A stretch of 64,000 nucleotides of DNA from Leisingera aquaemixtae (GCF_001458395.1 NZ_CYSR01000022.1:186001-250000); one strand, 5' to 3'; shown: positions 14,353 to 23,905, numbered from the stretch's first letter. Numbers and translations are program-made. Notes: generated from the letters alone by a model not told the origin.

Positions 14353-17189
14353 ATATCCGCCCGCTTTGCGCCCTCGGCAATCGCCTCGCGCAGCTTCTTG
14401 TCCAGCGTCCGCTGCTTGGACGCCGAATAGTATTTCAAGCCGAACATGTCTTTGACATAGAAGGCATCCACCACCTGCTCGCCATAGGTCGCAATCACCG
14501 CATTGGCAATATAGACATTGGCGGCGGCAAGGGTGCGCGCCAGGTCATAGAGCAGGCCCGGGCGGTCGCGGGTGTCGACTTCGATGATGGTGTAGATCTC
14601 CGAGCCTTCGTTGTCGAAGGTGATATGGGTCGGCACCTTGAAGGCGCGCTCGCGCTTCTTGATCTTGTCGCGGGATTTCAGCGCATCGCGGGCGATCACC
14701 TCGCCCTTGAGCGTCTTCTCGATCATCTGCTTGAGCCGGTGCAGCCGCATCGGGTCGAAGGGATGGCCCTCGCTGTCCTGGATCCAGAAGGCGTCCGTCA
14801 CATAGCCGTCCTTGGTGGTGTAGGAGCGCGCGTCCACCACATTCGCCCCGACCAGCGCCAGCGCGCCGACGATGCGGGCAAAGATGCCGGGGTGATCCTC
14901 CATCACGAAACAGGCGCGGGTGGCGTCGCGGTCGACGTCAGGATAGAGCCGGATCATTACCTCGCCCGGGTCGCCCTTGGCAGTGAACTCGCGCAGCATC
15001 TCGGCAAAATCCACGTGTGCGGTGACATGCAGCCCGTGCCAGTAGGGCGGGTAGTGGCGGGCAGTTTCGGTCTTGAGGTCGGCCTTGGACCAGTCCGGCA
15101 GCGCCTGGCGCAGGGCTTTTTTGGCCGACGCGCCGCGGTGCTCGCGGTTGAGCGCTTCCATGCCGCCCTCAAGCGCGGCGCGGGTCTGGCCGTAAAGCGC
15201 GCGCAAAAGCGCGGCTTTCCAGTTGTTCCAGGTGTCCGGGCCAACGCCGCGGATGTCGCAGACGGTCAGCAGCAAGAGCAGGTCCAGCCGTTTGACAGTC
15301 TGCACCGCCTTGGCGAAATCGCGCACCGTGCGCGGGTCGGCGATGTCGCGTTTCTGGGCCATGTCCGACATCAGCAGGTGATAGCGGACCAGCCATTCCA
15401 CGGTCTCGCATTCCGACGGCTTCAGCCCCAGCCGGGGCGCCACCTTGCGGGCGATCTGGGCGCCCAGGATCGAATGGTCCTGCGCACGTCCCTTGCCGAT
15501 GTCATGCAGCAGCATCGCCACCATCAGCACCTTGCGGTTCAGCCCCTTGCGCAGCACCTCCGAGGACAGCGGCAGCTCATCCTCCAGCTCGCCGCGCTCG
15601 ATGGCGGCGAAATTGGCGATCACCTGGATGGTGTGCTCGTCCACCGTGTAGGAGTGGTACATGTTGAACTGCATCATCGCGACGATCGGCTCAAACTCCG
15701 GCAGGAAGGCAGACAGCACGCCCAGCTCGTTCATCCGCCGCAGGGCGCGCTCCGGGTTGCCGTGCTTCAAGAGCAGATCAAGGAAGAGCCGCTGCGCCTC
15801 CTTGTTGTTGCGCATATTCTCGTCGATCAGGTTCAGGTTGGCGGTCACCAGCCGCATCGCGTCCGGGTGGATCAGCATGCCGGTGCGCAGCGCCTCCTCG
15901 AACAGCCGCAGCAGGTTCAGCTTGTCCTGCAAAAACGCCTGCGGGTCAGTCACGTCCAGCCTGTTATGCACCACCCGGTAGCCGGCCTTGGTCCGCGGGC
16001 GGCGGCGGAAGATCCGCTCCAGGAGCGGCGCGCCTTTCTGGTGGGTGGCTTCCAGCTTGGTCAGGAAAATCCGGGTCAGGTCGCCGACGCGGGTGGCGTG
16101 GCGGAAGTAATCCTGCATGAACAGCTCGACACCGCGGCGGCCGGCCTTGTCTTCATAGCCCATGCGCGCGGCGACATCGACCTGCATGTCAAAGGTCAGC
16201 TGTTCAGTGGCGCGGCCGGTGGCCAGATGCAGATGCGAGCGCACCGCCCACAGGAAGGCCGCCGCATTGGCAAACAGCTCCATCTCCTCGGCGCGGAACA
16301 GGCCCAGCGGCACCAGGTCTTCGGCATCCTTGACCTGGTAAAGGTACTTGGCGATCCAGAACAGCGACTGAAGGTCGCGCAAGCCGCCCTTGCCCTCTTT
16401 CACGTTGGGTTCAACCACATAGCGCTGGCCCTGTTTCAGGTGGCGCGCGTCGCGCTCGGCCAGCTTTGCCTCGATGAACTGTTCGGCATCCTTGGAGAAC
16501 AGCTCTGCCCGCAGCCGTTTGTCCAGCTCCTTGGCCAGCGGCGCGTGCCCGGCCAGGAACCGGTGCTCCAGCATCGCGGTGCGGATGGTGTAGTCTTCGG
16601 CGCCCAGCCGGATGCAATCCTTGATGGTGCGGCTGGCGTGGCCGACCTTCAGCCGCAGGTCCCACAGGATATAGAGCATGGATTCGATCACGCTCTCGGC
16701 CCAGGCGGTGATCTTGTAGGGGGTCAGAAACAGCAGATCGACGTCCGAGGCCGGCGCCATCTCGCCCCGCCCGTAGCCGCCGACCGCCATCACCGCGATG
16801 CGCTCGCCCCGGGTCGGGTTGGCCAGCGGGTGCAGCAGGCCGCTGGCGACATGCAGCGCGGTGGTGACCAGACCGTCGGTCAGGAAGGTGTAGGAACGGG
16901 TCAGCTCGCGCGCCGCGAAAGGTTTGGCAGCAAAGGCTTCGGCGATGACCGCGCGCCCGGCCTTGTTGGCCGCGCGCAGGATTTTCACCGTCTCGCCGCG
17001 CAGCTCCGCCGGGGTGCAACCCGCCGCCGATGCGTCAATCTGCGCCCGGACGGCGGCGGCATCGAAGATGTCCGCAGGGCCGCAGATCAGCGGCCCCAGC
17101 GGTTCGGGAAACCCGTTGGCAGCGCGCCGCGGGGGCCGGGCAGAGGCCTCAGAAGCCTGCGCCGGCGAAGCTTCTTGGGGCTGGGTCAA
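14349..17189 (-). CDS. glnD: bifunctional [protein-PII] uridylyltransferase / uridylyl-removing enzyme
   Basis: A 946-residue sensor of glutamine that uridylylates and de-uridylylates PII proteins to set nitrogen assimilation. The nucleotidyltransferase motif GGYGRGEMAPASDVDLLFL lies near residue 145. The HD phosphohydrolase motif HDIGKGRAQDHS is near 560. Two C-terminal ACT domains bind glutamine (ATRACFVMEDHPGIFARIVGAL in part, and DTRDRPGLLYDLARTL). The only plausible start is a TTG at 17189, preceded in frame by a stop; it overlaps the end of the upstream lipoprotein gene by 41 bp and uses an AGAAGG inside it. Confidence 0.95.
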   Translation of the reverse strand: MTQPQEASPAQASEASARPPRRAANGFPEPLGPLICGPADIFDAAAVRAQIDASAAGCTPAELRGETVKILRAANKAGRAVIAEAFAAKPFAARELTRSYTFLTDGLVTTALHVASGLLHPLANPTRGERIAVMAVGGYGRGEMAPASDVDLLFLTPYKITAWAESVIESMLYILWDLRLKVGHASRTIKDCIRLGAEDYTIRTAMLEHRFLAGHAPLAKELDKRLRAELFSKDAEQFIEAKLAERDARHLKQGQRYVVEPNVKEGKGGLRDLQSLFWIAKYLYQVKDAEDLVPLGLFRAEEMELFANAAAFLWAVRSHLHLATGRATEQLTFDMQVDVAARMGYEDKAGRRGVELFMQDYFRHATRVGDLTRIFLTKLEATHQKGAPLLERIFRRRPRTKAGYRVVHNRLDVTDPQAFLQDKLNLLRLFEEALRTGMLIHPDAMRLVTANLNLIDENMRNNKEAQRLFLDLLLKHGNPERALRRMNELGVLSAFLPEFEPIVAMMQFNMYHSYTVDEHTIQVIANFAAIERGELEDELPLSSEVLRKGLNRKVLMVAMLLHDIGKGRAQDHSILGAQIARKVAPRLGLKPSECETVEWLVRYHLLMSDMAQKRDIADPRTVRDFAKAVQTVKRLDLLLLLTVCDIRGVGPDTWNNWKAALLRALYGQTRAALEGGMEALNREHRGASAKKALRQALPDWSKADLKTETARHYPPYWHGLHVTAHVDFAEMLREFTAKGDPGEVMIRLYPDVDRDATRACFVMEDHPGIFARIVGALALVGANVVDARSYTTKDGYVTDAFWIQDSEGHPFDPMRLHRLKQMIEKTLKGEVIARDALKSRDKIKKRERAFKVPTHITFDNEGSEIYTIIEVDTRDRPGLLYDLARTLAAANVYIANAVIATYGEQVVDAFYVKDMFGLKYYSASKQRTLDKKLREAIAEGAKRADI

Positions 17190-18315
17190 TGATCACGACC
17201 TTCTGTTCTTGGATGGTGGCAACCGCCAGGCCGCGCTCATTGGTGCCGTCGGGCCGCAGGCGGAAGATGCCGCCCGCCCCCTGGAAGCCTGCCCCCTGGG
17301 TCAGCGCGCCGCCGGTCAGGGCGTCGGATTTGCCCGCTGCAACCAGCGCGCCGATGGCGGCGATGCCGTCATAGGCGAGGCTGCCGATCGGATGCGGTGC
17401 TGCGCCGTAGCTGGCCTGGTAGCGGGCGCTGAACTGCTGCACCTTGCCCTGGTCCGGCAGGGCGAACCAGCCGCCCTGCACGCCGGGCAGGGTCAGGGTT
17501 TGCGGCGGGATGTCCCAGCGGGTCAGGCCGATGTACTGCGTCACTGCCGGATCGACGCCGGCTTCGGGCATCAGCTGCGCCAGCAGCGGCAGCGCGCCTG
17601 CGGTGGTCGAGGTCAGGAACACCGCATCCGCGCCGGCCGCTTCGCTGCGGATGGCGGGGATGGCATTGATCACGCCCTGCTGCGACAGGTCGTAGCCGAC
17701 GCTGCCCTTGATGCTGACGCCGGTCTCGCTGGCGGCGCGCTGGATGGCAGCGCGGCCTGCGGCGCCGGCCGCGTCATTGCCGCCGACAATCAGGATGTTG
17801 CGCTTGCCGTTGCGGGCCGCAAGGCTGGTCAGCCTGCGGGCGGTGTTGTCGAAGGTCGGCCCCAGAATGAACACGTTGCCGCCGGCAATCGCCGGGTTGT
17901 TGGAGAACGCCAGCACGTTCACGCCGCGCTGGCGGGCGGCGATGCCGGCCGCGTTGGCAGCCTCGGCATAGACCGGGCCCAGGATCACCCGGGCGCCGTC
18001 GTCCAGCGCCTGCTGCGCCGCGGTGGAGGCGGTTGCCGGGTTGCCCGCGGTGTCATAGACGCGCAGGTCGATCTGCGCCCCCTGCAGGTCGCCGATGGCC
18101 AGGCGGGCGGCGTTTTCCAGGCTCTGGGCCAGCACCCGGTCGCCCTGCTGGGCGGAGCCGCGCGGCACCAGCAGCGCCACCGGCACCGGTTTGGAGGTGT
18201 TGATCGTCGGGCCGGTGCTGATGGCAACCGGATCACAGGCAGACAGGGCAATGGCAGAAAGTGCCGCGGCAGCTGTCAGTGCCGCCTTGCGGGCCCGTTT
18301 GAAAACAGCAAACAT
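17149..18315 (-). CDS. penicillin-binding protein activator (LppC/LpoA-like lipoprotein)
   Basis: A 388-residue periplasmic-binding-protein fold related to the LpoA/LppC family, which activates penicillin-binding proteins from the outer membrane in Enterobacteria. The signal peptide ends in a lipobox, IALSAC, with Cys near residue 27. The type I receptor-like core runs from PVALLVPRGSAQQGDRVLA through VILGPVYAEAA and ILIVGGNDAAG. It lacks the N-terminal TPR domain of E. coli LpoA, as is usual in alphaproteobacteria, so the symbol is withheld. It is divergent from rsmI, and the set lppC, rsmI, yraN, gshB matches a conserved neighbourhood. GTG-free ATG start; the ribosome site is distant. Confidence 0.85.
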   Translation of the reverse strand: MFAVFKRARKAALTAAAALSAIALSACDPVAISTGPTINTSKPVPVALLVPRGSAQQGDRVLAQSLENAARLAIGDLQGAQIDLRVYDTAGNPATASTAAQQALDDGARVILGPVYAEAANAAGIAARQRGVNVLAFSNNPAIAGGNVFILGPTFDNTARRLTSLAARNGKRNILIVGGNDAAGAAGRAAIQRAASETGVSIKGSVGYDLSQQGVINAIPAIRSEAAGADAVFLTSTTAGALPLLAQLMPEAGVDPAVTQYIGLTRWDIPPQTLTLPGVQGGWFALPDQGKVQQFSARYQASYGAAPHPIGSLAYDGIAAIGALVAAGKSDALTGGALTQGAGFQGAGGIFRLRPDGTNERGLAVATIQEQKVVIIDPAPRSFAGAGF

Positions 18316-18402
18316 AATGGCTTGAAACTCCGTTCTCCCGGCGCGGTTGCGCGGTGTGGGTTTAAGGACGGATCATAAACGACCAAAAAGGCGGGTCCAG
18401 CG

Positions 18403-19260
18403 TTGAATCACCAGAATGTCATTTTGTCCCCCGGGCTGTACTTTGTCGCCACGCCGATCGGCACGGCCCGCGACATTACCTTGCGGGCGCTGGATGTGCT
18501 GGCCTCGGCCGATGTGCTTGCGGCTGAGGATACACGCTCGCTGCGCAAGCTGATGGAGATTCACGGGGTGCCGCTGGGCGGGCGGCGGATCATCGCCTAC
18601 CACGATCACAGCGGCAGCGGCGCGCGCGCCAAGCTGCTGGAGGCGCTGGCGGAGGGGAAATCGGTCGCCTATGCCTCCGAGGCCGGGATGCCGCTGATTG
18701 CCGATCCGGGCTTCGGCCTCAGCCGGGCCGCGGCGGAGGCGGGCCACATGGTGACCTGCGCCCCCGGCGCCTCGGCGGCGGCCACGGCGCTGACACTGGC
18801 GGGGCTGCCCCCCCACGCCTTCTTCTTTTCCGGCTTCCTGCCCAACGCCGCCGGCGCCCGCCGCAAGCGGCTGGAGGAACTGCGGGAAATCCCCGGCACG
18901 CTGATCTTCTATGAATCGCCCAAGCGGGTTGCCGCCTCGGTCGCGGATATGGCCGCGGTTCTGGGCAACCGCCCGGCGGCGCTGTGCCGCGAGCTGACCA
19001 AGAAGTTCGAGGAAGTGCGCCGCGCGCCGCTGGCGGAGCTGGCCGCGGGGCTGGAAGACAGGCCGGTCAAGGGCGAGATCGTGCTGCTGGTCGACCGCGC
19101 GCAGGAATCGGAGGTGAGCGAGGGCGATCTGGAAAGCGATCTGCAGGCCGCGTTGCAGGGCAACTCGGTCAAGGATGCCGCCGGGATTGTCGCCGAAATG
19201 CACGGGCTGCCGCGGCGTAAGGTCTATCAGCTGGCGCTGCATCTGGCGAAGGACAGCTGA
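18403..19260 (+). CDS. rsmI: 16S rRNA (cytidine(1402)-2'-O)-methyltransferase
   Basis: A 285-residue SAM-dependent tetrapyrrole-methylase-fold enzyme that 2'-O-methylates C1402 in the ribosomal decoding centre. Conserved blocks are LYFVATPIGTARDITLRAL, AEDTRSLRKLM, SEAGMPLIADPG, PGASAAATAL and FYESPKRV. The start is a TTG at 18403 with AAGGCGG upstream; a second in-frame TTG at 18424 is possible, and no ATG fits. It heads the plus-strand run rsmI-yraN-gshB-esterase, divergent from the lipoprotein gene. Confidence 0.95.
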   Translation: MNHQNVILSPGLYFVATPIGTARDITLRALDVLASADVLAAEDTRSLRKLMEIHGVPLGGRRIIAYHDHSGSGARAKLLEALAEGKSVAYASEAGMPLIADPGFGLSRAAAEAGHMVTCAPGASAAATALTLAGLPPHAFFFSGFLPNAAGARRKRLEELREIPGTLIFYESPKRVAASVADMAAVLGNRPAALCRELTKKFEEVRRAPLAELAAGLEDRPVKGEIVLLVDRAQESEVSEGDLESDLQAALQGNSVKDAAGIVAEMHGLPRRKVYQLALHLAKDS

Positions 19261-19263
19261 GCC

Positions 19264-19638
19264 TTGGCCCGCGCCCGCCAGCACCGCGGTGCCCGCGCCC
19301 ATCTGGCGGGCGAGGCGGCGGAGGAGATCGTTGCCCGCCATTATGAAAACCGCGGCTACACCGTGGCGGAGCGCCGCTGGCGCGGGGCGGGCGGCGAGAT
19401 CGACCTGATCCTGCGCGCCCCGGACGGGCTGGTGTTCGTGGAGGTGAAGCACAGCGCCACCAGCGCCGGTGCGGCGCAGCGGATCACCCCGCGGCAGGCG
19501 GAACGCATCTATGCCAGCGCCGGGCAGTACCTGGAGAGCACGCCGCAGGGCCAGCTCACACCAGTGCGGTTTGACGCGGCGCTGGTCAACGCAACCGGCG
19601 CCGTGGAAATTATCGAAAACGCTTTCGGCATGGATTGA
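19264..19638 (+). CDS. YraN/UPF0102 family nuclease-fold protein
   Basis: A 124-residue protein of the UPF0102 family, which has a restriction-endonuclease-like fold. The signature GEAAEEIVARHYENRGYTV, then GGEIDLILR and VFVEVKHS (the E-x-K nuclease core) are intact, with the PRQAERIYASA helix following. Its substrate is unknown; association with rsmI and the lipoprotein gene is widespread in proteobacteria. The start is a TTG 3 bp after the rsmI stop, implying translational coupling. Confidence 0.9.
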   Translation: MARARQHRGARAHLAGEAAEEIVARHYENRGYTVAERRWRGAGGEIDLILRAPDGLVFVEVKHSATSAGAAQRITPRQAERIYASAGQYLESTPQGQLTPVRFDAALVNATGAVEIIENAFGMD

Positions 19639-19709
19639 ACCGCGCCTGACCCATTGAACCCCAGGGCAGGGTGGGCCATGTATTTGGCCAGTTTACAAGG
19701 GATACTGCC

Positions 19710-20645
19710 ATGAAAATCGCCTTCCAGATGGACCCGGTCATGGGCGTGGACATCAACGCGGACAGCAGCTTCCGCCTGGCCGAGGAGGCGCAGGCGCGCG
19801 GTCATGAGCTGTTCTTCTACGGCCCCGACCATCTGGCCTATCAGGAGGGCCGCATCACCGCCCGCGGCCATGACATGACCGTGCAGCGGGTGGCGGATGC
19901 GCCGGCTGTTCTGGGCCCGGAACGCGAGGTGGATCTGGCGGAGTTCGACGTGGTCTGGCTGCGCCAGGACCCGCCGTTTGACATGCACTACATCACCTCG
20001 ACCCATCTTCTGGATATGCTGAAGGGGCAGGCGCTGGTGGTGAACGACCCGTTCTGGGTGCGCAACTACCCGGAAAAGCTGCTGGTTCTGAAATTCCCGG
20101 ATCTGACGCCGCCGACCACCATCGCCCGCGACCTGCAGACCATCAGGGCGTTCAAGGAGGTCCATGGCGATGTGATCCTGAAGCCGCTGTACGGCAATGG
20201 CGGGGCCGGCGTGTTCCGTCTGGACGCAAACGACCGCAACCTGACCTCGCTGCATGAGCTGTTCACCGGCTTCAGCCGCGAGCCGCTGATCGTGCAGAAA
20301 TTCCTGCCCGACGTCAGCAACGGCGACAAGCGCGTGATCCTGGTCGACGGCGAGGCGGTGGGCGCCATCAACCGGGTGCCCGCAGCGGGCGAGACCCGGT
20401 CCAACATGCATGTGGGCGGACGCCCCGAAAAGACCGGACTGAGCGAACGCGATCTGGAAATCTGCGCCGCCATCGGGCCCCTCTTGCGCGAAAAGGGCCA
20501 GGTCTTTGTCGGCATCGACGTGATCGGCGACTACCTGACAGAGATCAACGTGACCTCGCCCACCGGCATTCAGGAACTGGAGCGGTTTGACGGGGTGAAC
20601 ATCGCCGAAAAGGTCTGGCAGGCGATCGAAGCCAAGATCCGCTGA
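19710..20645 (+). CDS. gshB: glutathione synthase
   Basis: A 311-residue ATP-grasp enzyme joining gamma-glutamylcysteine and glycine. It has the N-terminal MKIAFQMDPVMGVDINADSS (here the first 20 residues), WLRQDPPFDMHYI, the ATP-grasp loop KPLYGNGGAGVFR and the metal-binding EINVTSPTGIQELERF. The ATG at 19710 matches other GshB N-termini and has AAGGGA upstream. Glutathione is also relevant to the transferase at 23164 and the cyclotransferase at 58608. Confidence 0.96.
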   Translation: MKIAFQMDPVMGVDINADSSFRLAEEAQARGHELFFYGPDHLAYQEGRITARGHDMTVQRVADAPAVLGPEREVDLAEFDVVWLRQDPPFDMHYITSTHLLDMLKGQALVVNDPFWVRNYPEKLLVLKFPDLTPPTTIARDLQTIRAFKEVHGDVILKPLYGNGGAGVFRLDANDRNLTSLHELFTGFSREPLIVQKFLPDVSNGDKRVILVDGEAVGAINRVPAAGETRSNMHVGGRPEKTGLSERDLEICAAIGPLLREKGQVFVGIDVIGDYLTEINVTSPTGIQELERFDGVNIAEKVWQAIEAKIR

Positions 20646-21553
20646 TGAGCTGGCAGCGCCGGGCCATAAATGCCTGGATGCGTTATGGCCTGAAGCCGGC
20701 GCTGCGGTTGACCGGCAGCCCGGAGTTTGTGCGCAAGGTCTTTGACCTGACCGCACCGCTGTTCTGCCCGGCGCTGCCCTATACCCGGGTGCTGCGGCGG
20801 CCCGCGCCGCTGCCGCTGTATCTGGTCTCTGCCGGGCAGACCCGCAGCAGGCGGATCATCCTGTTCCTGCACGGCGGCGCCTATCTGGCCGGCAGCGCCC
20901 GTGCCTATCAGGGGATGCTGTCCCGCCTGTCCTATGCCTCAGGCACCGAGATCGCCGTCCCCGATTACCGGCTGCTGCAGGATGCGCCGTTTCCGGCCGC
21001 CTATGACGATGCCATGACGGCTTGGCAGTCGCTGCGCCGGATGGGCTACGGGCCGGGGGACATCCTGCTGGCGGGCGACAGCGCAGGCGGCGGGCTGGCG
21101 CTGGCGCTGCTGGGCGGGCTTCTGGCCAGGGGCGAGCGCCCGGCGGGCGTGATTGCCTTTTCCCCCTGGTGCGATCTGACGCTGAGCGGGGCCAGCATCC
21201 AGGCCAACCGGGACAAGGATGTGATCATCCCCGCTGGGCGGATGAAAGAGGTTATCGAGCAGTATCTGGCGGGCGCGGACCCCGCTGATCCCCGCGCCTC
21301 CCCCCTGTTTGCGGAGTTTCCCGGCCCGCCGCCGGTGCTGATCCAGGCAGGCGACGTCGAAGTGCTGCTGTCGGATGCCGAGCGGATGGCAGAGCGGCTG
21401 CAGGCCGCGGGCGGCAGCGTGCGCCTGACCCTGTGGCGCGATGTGCCGCATGTCTGGCAGTTCATGGCCGGGCACCTGCCGGAAGGGCAGGCGGCGCTGG
21501 AAGAGGCGGCCGCCTTTGCGGTCGCGGCGCTGGACGGCGGCTCAGCGGGTTGA
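20645..21553 (+). CDS. alpha/beta hydrolase, hormone-sensitive-lipase-type esterase
   Basis: A 302-residue alpha/beta hydrolase. The oxyanion-hole motif HGGAYLAGS lies near residue 78, the nucleophile elbow GDSAGGGLALALL near 143, and the likely acid and His in IQAGDVEVLLSD and RDVPHVWQFMAGH. It resembles group IV (HSL) carboxylesterases; the natural substrate is unknown. Its ATG overlaps the gshB stop (TGATG). Its 3' end overlaps the convergent comM gene by 12 bp, so no terminator fits between them. Confidence 0.9.
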   Translation: MSWQRRAINAWMRYGLKPALRLTGSPEFVRKVFDLTAPLFCPALPYTRVLRRPAPLPLYLVSAGQTRSRRIILFLHGGAYLAGSARAYQGMLSRLSYASGTEIAVPDYRLLQDAPFPAAYDDAMTAWQSLRRMGYGPGDILLAGDSAGGGLALALLGGLLARGERPAGVIAFSPWCDLTLSGASIQANRDKDVIIPAGRMKEVIEQYLAGADPADPRASPLFAEFPGPPPVLIQAGDVEVLLSDAERMAERLQAAGGSVRLTLWRDVPHVWQFMAGHLPEGQAALEEAAAFAVAALDGGSAG

Positions 21554-23050
21554 GGGCAGCCGGAAGCTCAGCGCCTCGGCAAAGTGCTGGCGCTGCACCC
21601 GCTCTTCACAGGCCAGGTCGGCAATGGTGCGGGCAACCCGCAGCACCCGGTGATAGCCGCGCGCGCTGAGGCCGAAGCGTTCGGCGGCGCGGACCAGCAG
21701 GCTGCGGCTTTCGGCGTCGGGCGCGGCGATCTCCTCCAGCAGGCTGCCCTCGGCATCGGCGTTCTGGCGCAGGCCGGGATGGTCACGGAACCGGGCGGTC
21801 TGCATCTCCCGTGCGATAGCCACCCGCTTGGCAACGCCGGCAGAGCCCTCGGCGCCGGGCGGCAGTTCCAGGTCGGCGACAGCCACCGGCGGCACGTCCA
21901 GGTGCAGGTCAAAGCGGTCCAGCAGCGGGCCCGAGATCCGGCCCAGGTAGTCGGCGCTGCAGAGGGGCGCGCGGGAACAGGCGCGGTTGGCATCGGCCAG
22001 GTAACCGCATTTGCAGGGGTTGGCGGCGGCCACCAGCATGAACCGGCTGGGGTATTTCACATGGGCATTGGCGCGCGCCACCATCACCTCGCCGGTTTCC
22101 AGCGGCTGGCGCAGGGTTTCCAGCACCGGGCGCCCGAATTCCGGCAGCTCATCCAGAAACAAAACGCCATTGTGGGCCAGGCTGATCTCGCCGGGCTGGG
22201 CGCGCCGCCCGCCGCCCGCAATCGCCGCCATCGAGGCGGTGTGATGCGGTTCGCGGAACGGGCGGGCGCGGCTGATGCCGCCGTCGTCGATCAGCCCGCA
22301 CAGGGAATGGATCATCGAGGTTTCCAGCGCCTCCGCGGGCGACAGCGGCGGCAGGATCGAGGGCAGCCGTGCTGCCAGCATGGATTTGCCGGAGCCGGGC
22401 GGGCCGATCATCAGCATGTGATGGCGCCCGGCGGCCGCGATTTCCAGCGCGCGCTTGGCGGTCTCCTGGCCCTTCACATCGCGCAGGTCCTTGCCGCCCA
22501 GGCCGCTGACCGCCTCGCCGGGGGCGGCGGGTTCAATGCGCCGCTGGCCGGTGAAATGCTGCACCACCTCCGTCAGCGTGGCGGCGCCGATCACCTGCGC
22601 CGCATCGACCCAGGCCGCCTCCGGCCCCGAAGGTTTCGGGCAGAGCAGCAGCCGGTCTTCCTCCGCCGCGGTGACGGCGGCGGGCAGGGCGCCGGTCACC
22701 GGCATCAGCTGGCCGTCCAGCGACAGCTCTCCCAGGGCGATGGTCTCCTCGGCTTTTTCCGCCGGGATGATGCCGATGGCGGCCAGCAGGGCGAGCGCAA
22801 TCGGCAGGTCGAAATGGCTGCCCTCCTTGGGCAGGTCCGCGGGCGACAGGTTCACCGTGATCCGGCGCGAGGGCAGGGCGATGGACATCGCCGCAAAAGC
22901 CGCGCGCACACGTTCGCGGGCTTCCTGGACCGCCTTGTCCGGCAAACCGACGACAGAGAAGGCAGGCAAGCCCGGGGCGACGGCGCATTGCACCTCGACC
23001 AGCCGGGCCTCAACCCCTTGAAAGGCAACTGTGTAGGACCGTGCAGTCAT
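21542..23050 (-). CDS. YifB/ComM family Mg-chelatase-like AAA ATPase
   Basis: A 502-residue protein with an N-terminal Lon-protease-like domain, a Mg-chelatase-type AAA domain (Walker A GPPGSGKSM near 217, Walker B GVLFLDELPEF near 300), a CxxC-type insertion (NPCKCGYLADANRACSRAPLC) and the C-terminal SARGYHRVLRVARTIADL helix. ComM of Haemophilus and Vibrio promotes branch migration during natural transformation; alphaproteobacterial homologues may do the same. The ATG at 23048-23050 has AAGGAGGG nine bases upstream. It partly overlaps a convergent esterase gene. Confidence 0.92.
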   Translation of the reverse strand: MTARSYTVAFQGVEARLVEVQCAVAPGLPAFSVVGLPDKAVQEARERVRAAFAAMSIALPSRRITVNLSPADLPKEGSHFDLPIALALLAAIGIIPAEKAEETIALGELSLDGQLMPVTGALPAAVTAAEEDRLLLCPKPSGPEAAWVDAAQVIGAATLTEVVQHFTGQRRIEPAAPGEAVSGLGGKDLRDVKGQETAKRALEIAAAGRHHMLMIGPPGSGKSMLAARLPSILPPLSPAEALETSMIHSLCGLIDDGGISRARPFREPHHTASMAAIAGGGRRAQPGEISLAHNGVLFLDELPEFGRPVLETLRQPLETGEVMVARANAHVKYPSRFMLVAAANPCKCGYLADANRACSRAPLCSADYLGRISGPLLDRFDLHLDVPPVAVADLELPPGAEGSAGVAKRVAIAREMQTARFRDHPGLRQNADAEGSLLEEIAAPDAESRSLLVRAAERFGLSARGYHRVLRVARTIADLACEERVQRQHFAEALSFRLPSTR

Positions 23051-23163
23051 TTCTCCCAACCCTCCTTGTGCAGGGAGAAATGCTTGGCAATCGTGGTTTC
23101 CGAGTCGTTAACGCCAAGGGCGGCGGGCAGCGAATTCACGCAGAATTCGCGCTCGCGGCAGGC

Positions 23164-23847
23164 TCAGTCCAGCGTCCAGGGCCGCCGCAGCAGATCCGTC
23201 GCGTAGGGTTCCGGGTCATAGCTGACCTCATGCGCCTGCCTCTGCCATTGCAGGAAGGCCGGGTCGGACAGCAGCAGCTTGCAATAAGCGCGGGTTTCAG
23301 CGGACACCGGCAGGCCGTAGCCCGCGATCCGCGCGGCCACCGGGGTGTAGAACACATCCGCCAGCGAATACGCCCCGAACAAATAGCCGCTGCTGTGGCC
23401 CGAGACCTTGCGGGCATGGGCGAACAGGGTTTCGATCCGCTCCAGGTCCGCCTGCACCGCGGGCGGCACCTCGAACCCCTCGTAGACATGCGCCAGCTGC
23501 ATCGGGCAGCCGCCGCGCAGCGCGCCAAAGCCTGCGGCCATCTCCGCCGCCAGCCAGCGCGCCGTGGCCCGCTGCGCCGGATCCGACGGCCAAAGGCCGG
23601 CCTCCGGGTGCCGTTCCGCCAACGTCTCGGCAATGGCAAGGCTTTCGCCGATCACCGTGCCCTCGGGCGTGCGCAGGGCAGGCACCAGCCGGGCCGGGGC
23701 CAGATGCGCCATGTCATCCGCCATGGTGCCGGAATACAGCCCCACCATATGCACCGTATGGGGCAGGGAGAATTTTTCGAGCATGAGCCAGCCGCGCAAG
23801 GACCAGCTGGAGAACATGCGGTCGCCGATATAAAGTTCATAAGTCAT
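23164..23847 (-). CDS. glutathione S-transferase family protein
   Basis: A 227-residue GST-fold protein. The N-terminal thioredoxin-like domain contains SSWSLRGWLML, where the first Ser is the likely catalytic residue as in zeta/beta-like GSTs, and the cis-Pro segment LVPALRTPEGTVIGESLAIAETLAE in pieces near 55-80. The C-terminal helical domain ends YATDLLRRPWTLD. The substrate is not predictable. It lies near gshB and just upstream of comM on the same strand with a 113-bp gap in which I see no gene. Confidence 0.88.
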   Translation of the reverse strand: MTYELYIGDRMFSSWSLRGWLMLEKFSLPHTVHMVGLYSGTMADDMAHLAPARLVPALRTPEGTVIGESLAIAETLAERHPEAGLWPSDPAQRATARWLAAEMAAGFGALRGGCPMQLAHVYEGFEVPPAVQADLERIETLFAHARKVSGHSSGYLFGAYSLADVFYTPVAARIAGYGLPVSAETRAYCKLLLSDPAFLQWQRQAHEVSYDPEPYATDLLRRPWTLD

Positions 23848-23905
23848 GCCAGCAGGCTAGCGCCGGGCGTAACATGTTGAAATGGAATGTTTGTGATGGC
23901 ACCCG

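Noticed and set aside
14343-17192. 949-codon plus-strand open frame opposite glnD
   Set aside because: glnD has all catalytic and ACT motifs; the opposite frame has no recognisable domain and is a product of high third-position GC.
19669-19709. Longer GshB starting at 19671
   Set aside because: The extra 13 residues do not match GshB; the ATG at 19710 has a ribosome site and the standard N-terminus.
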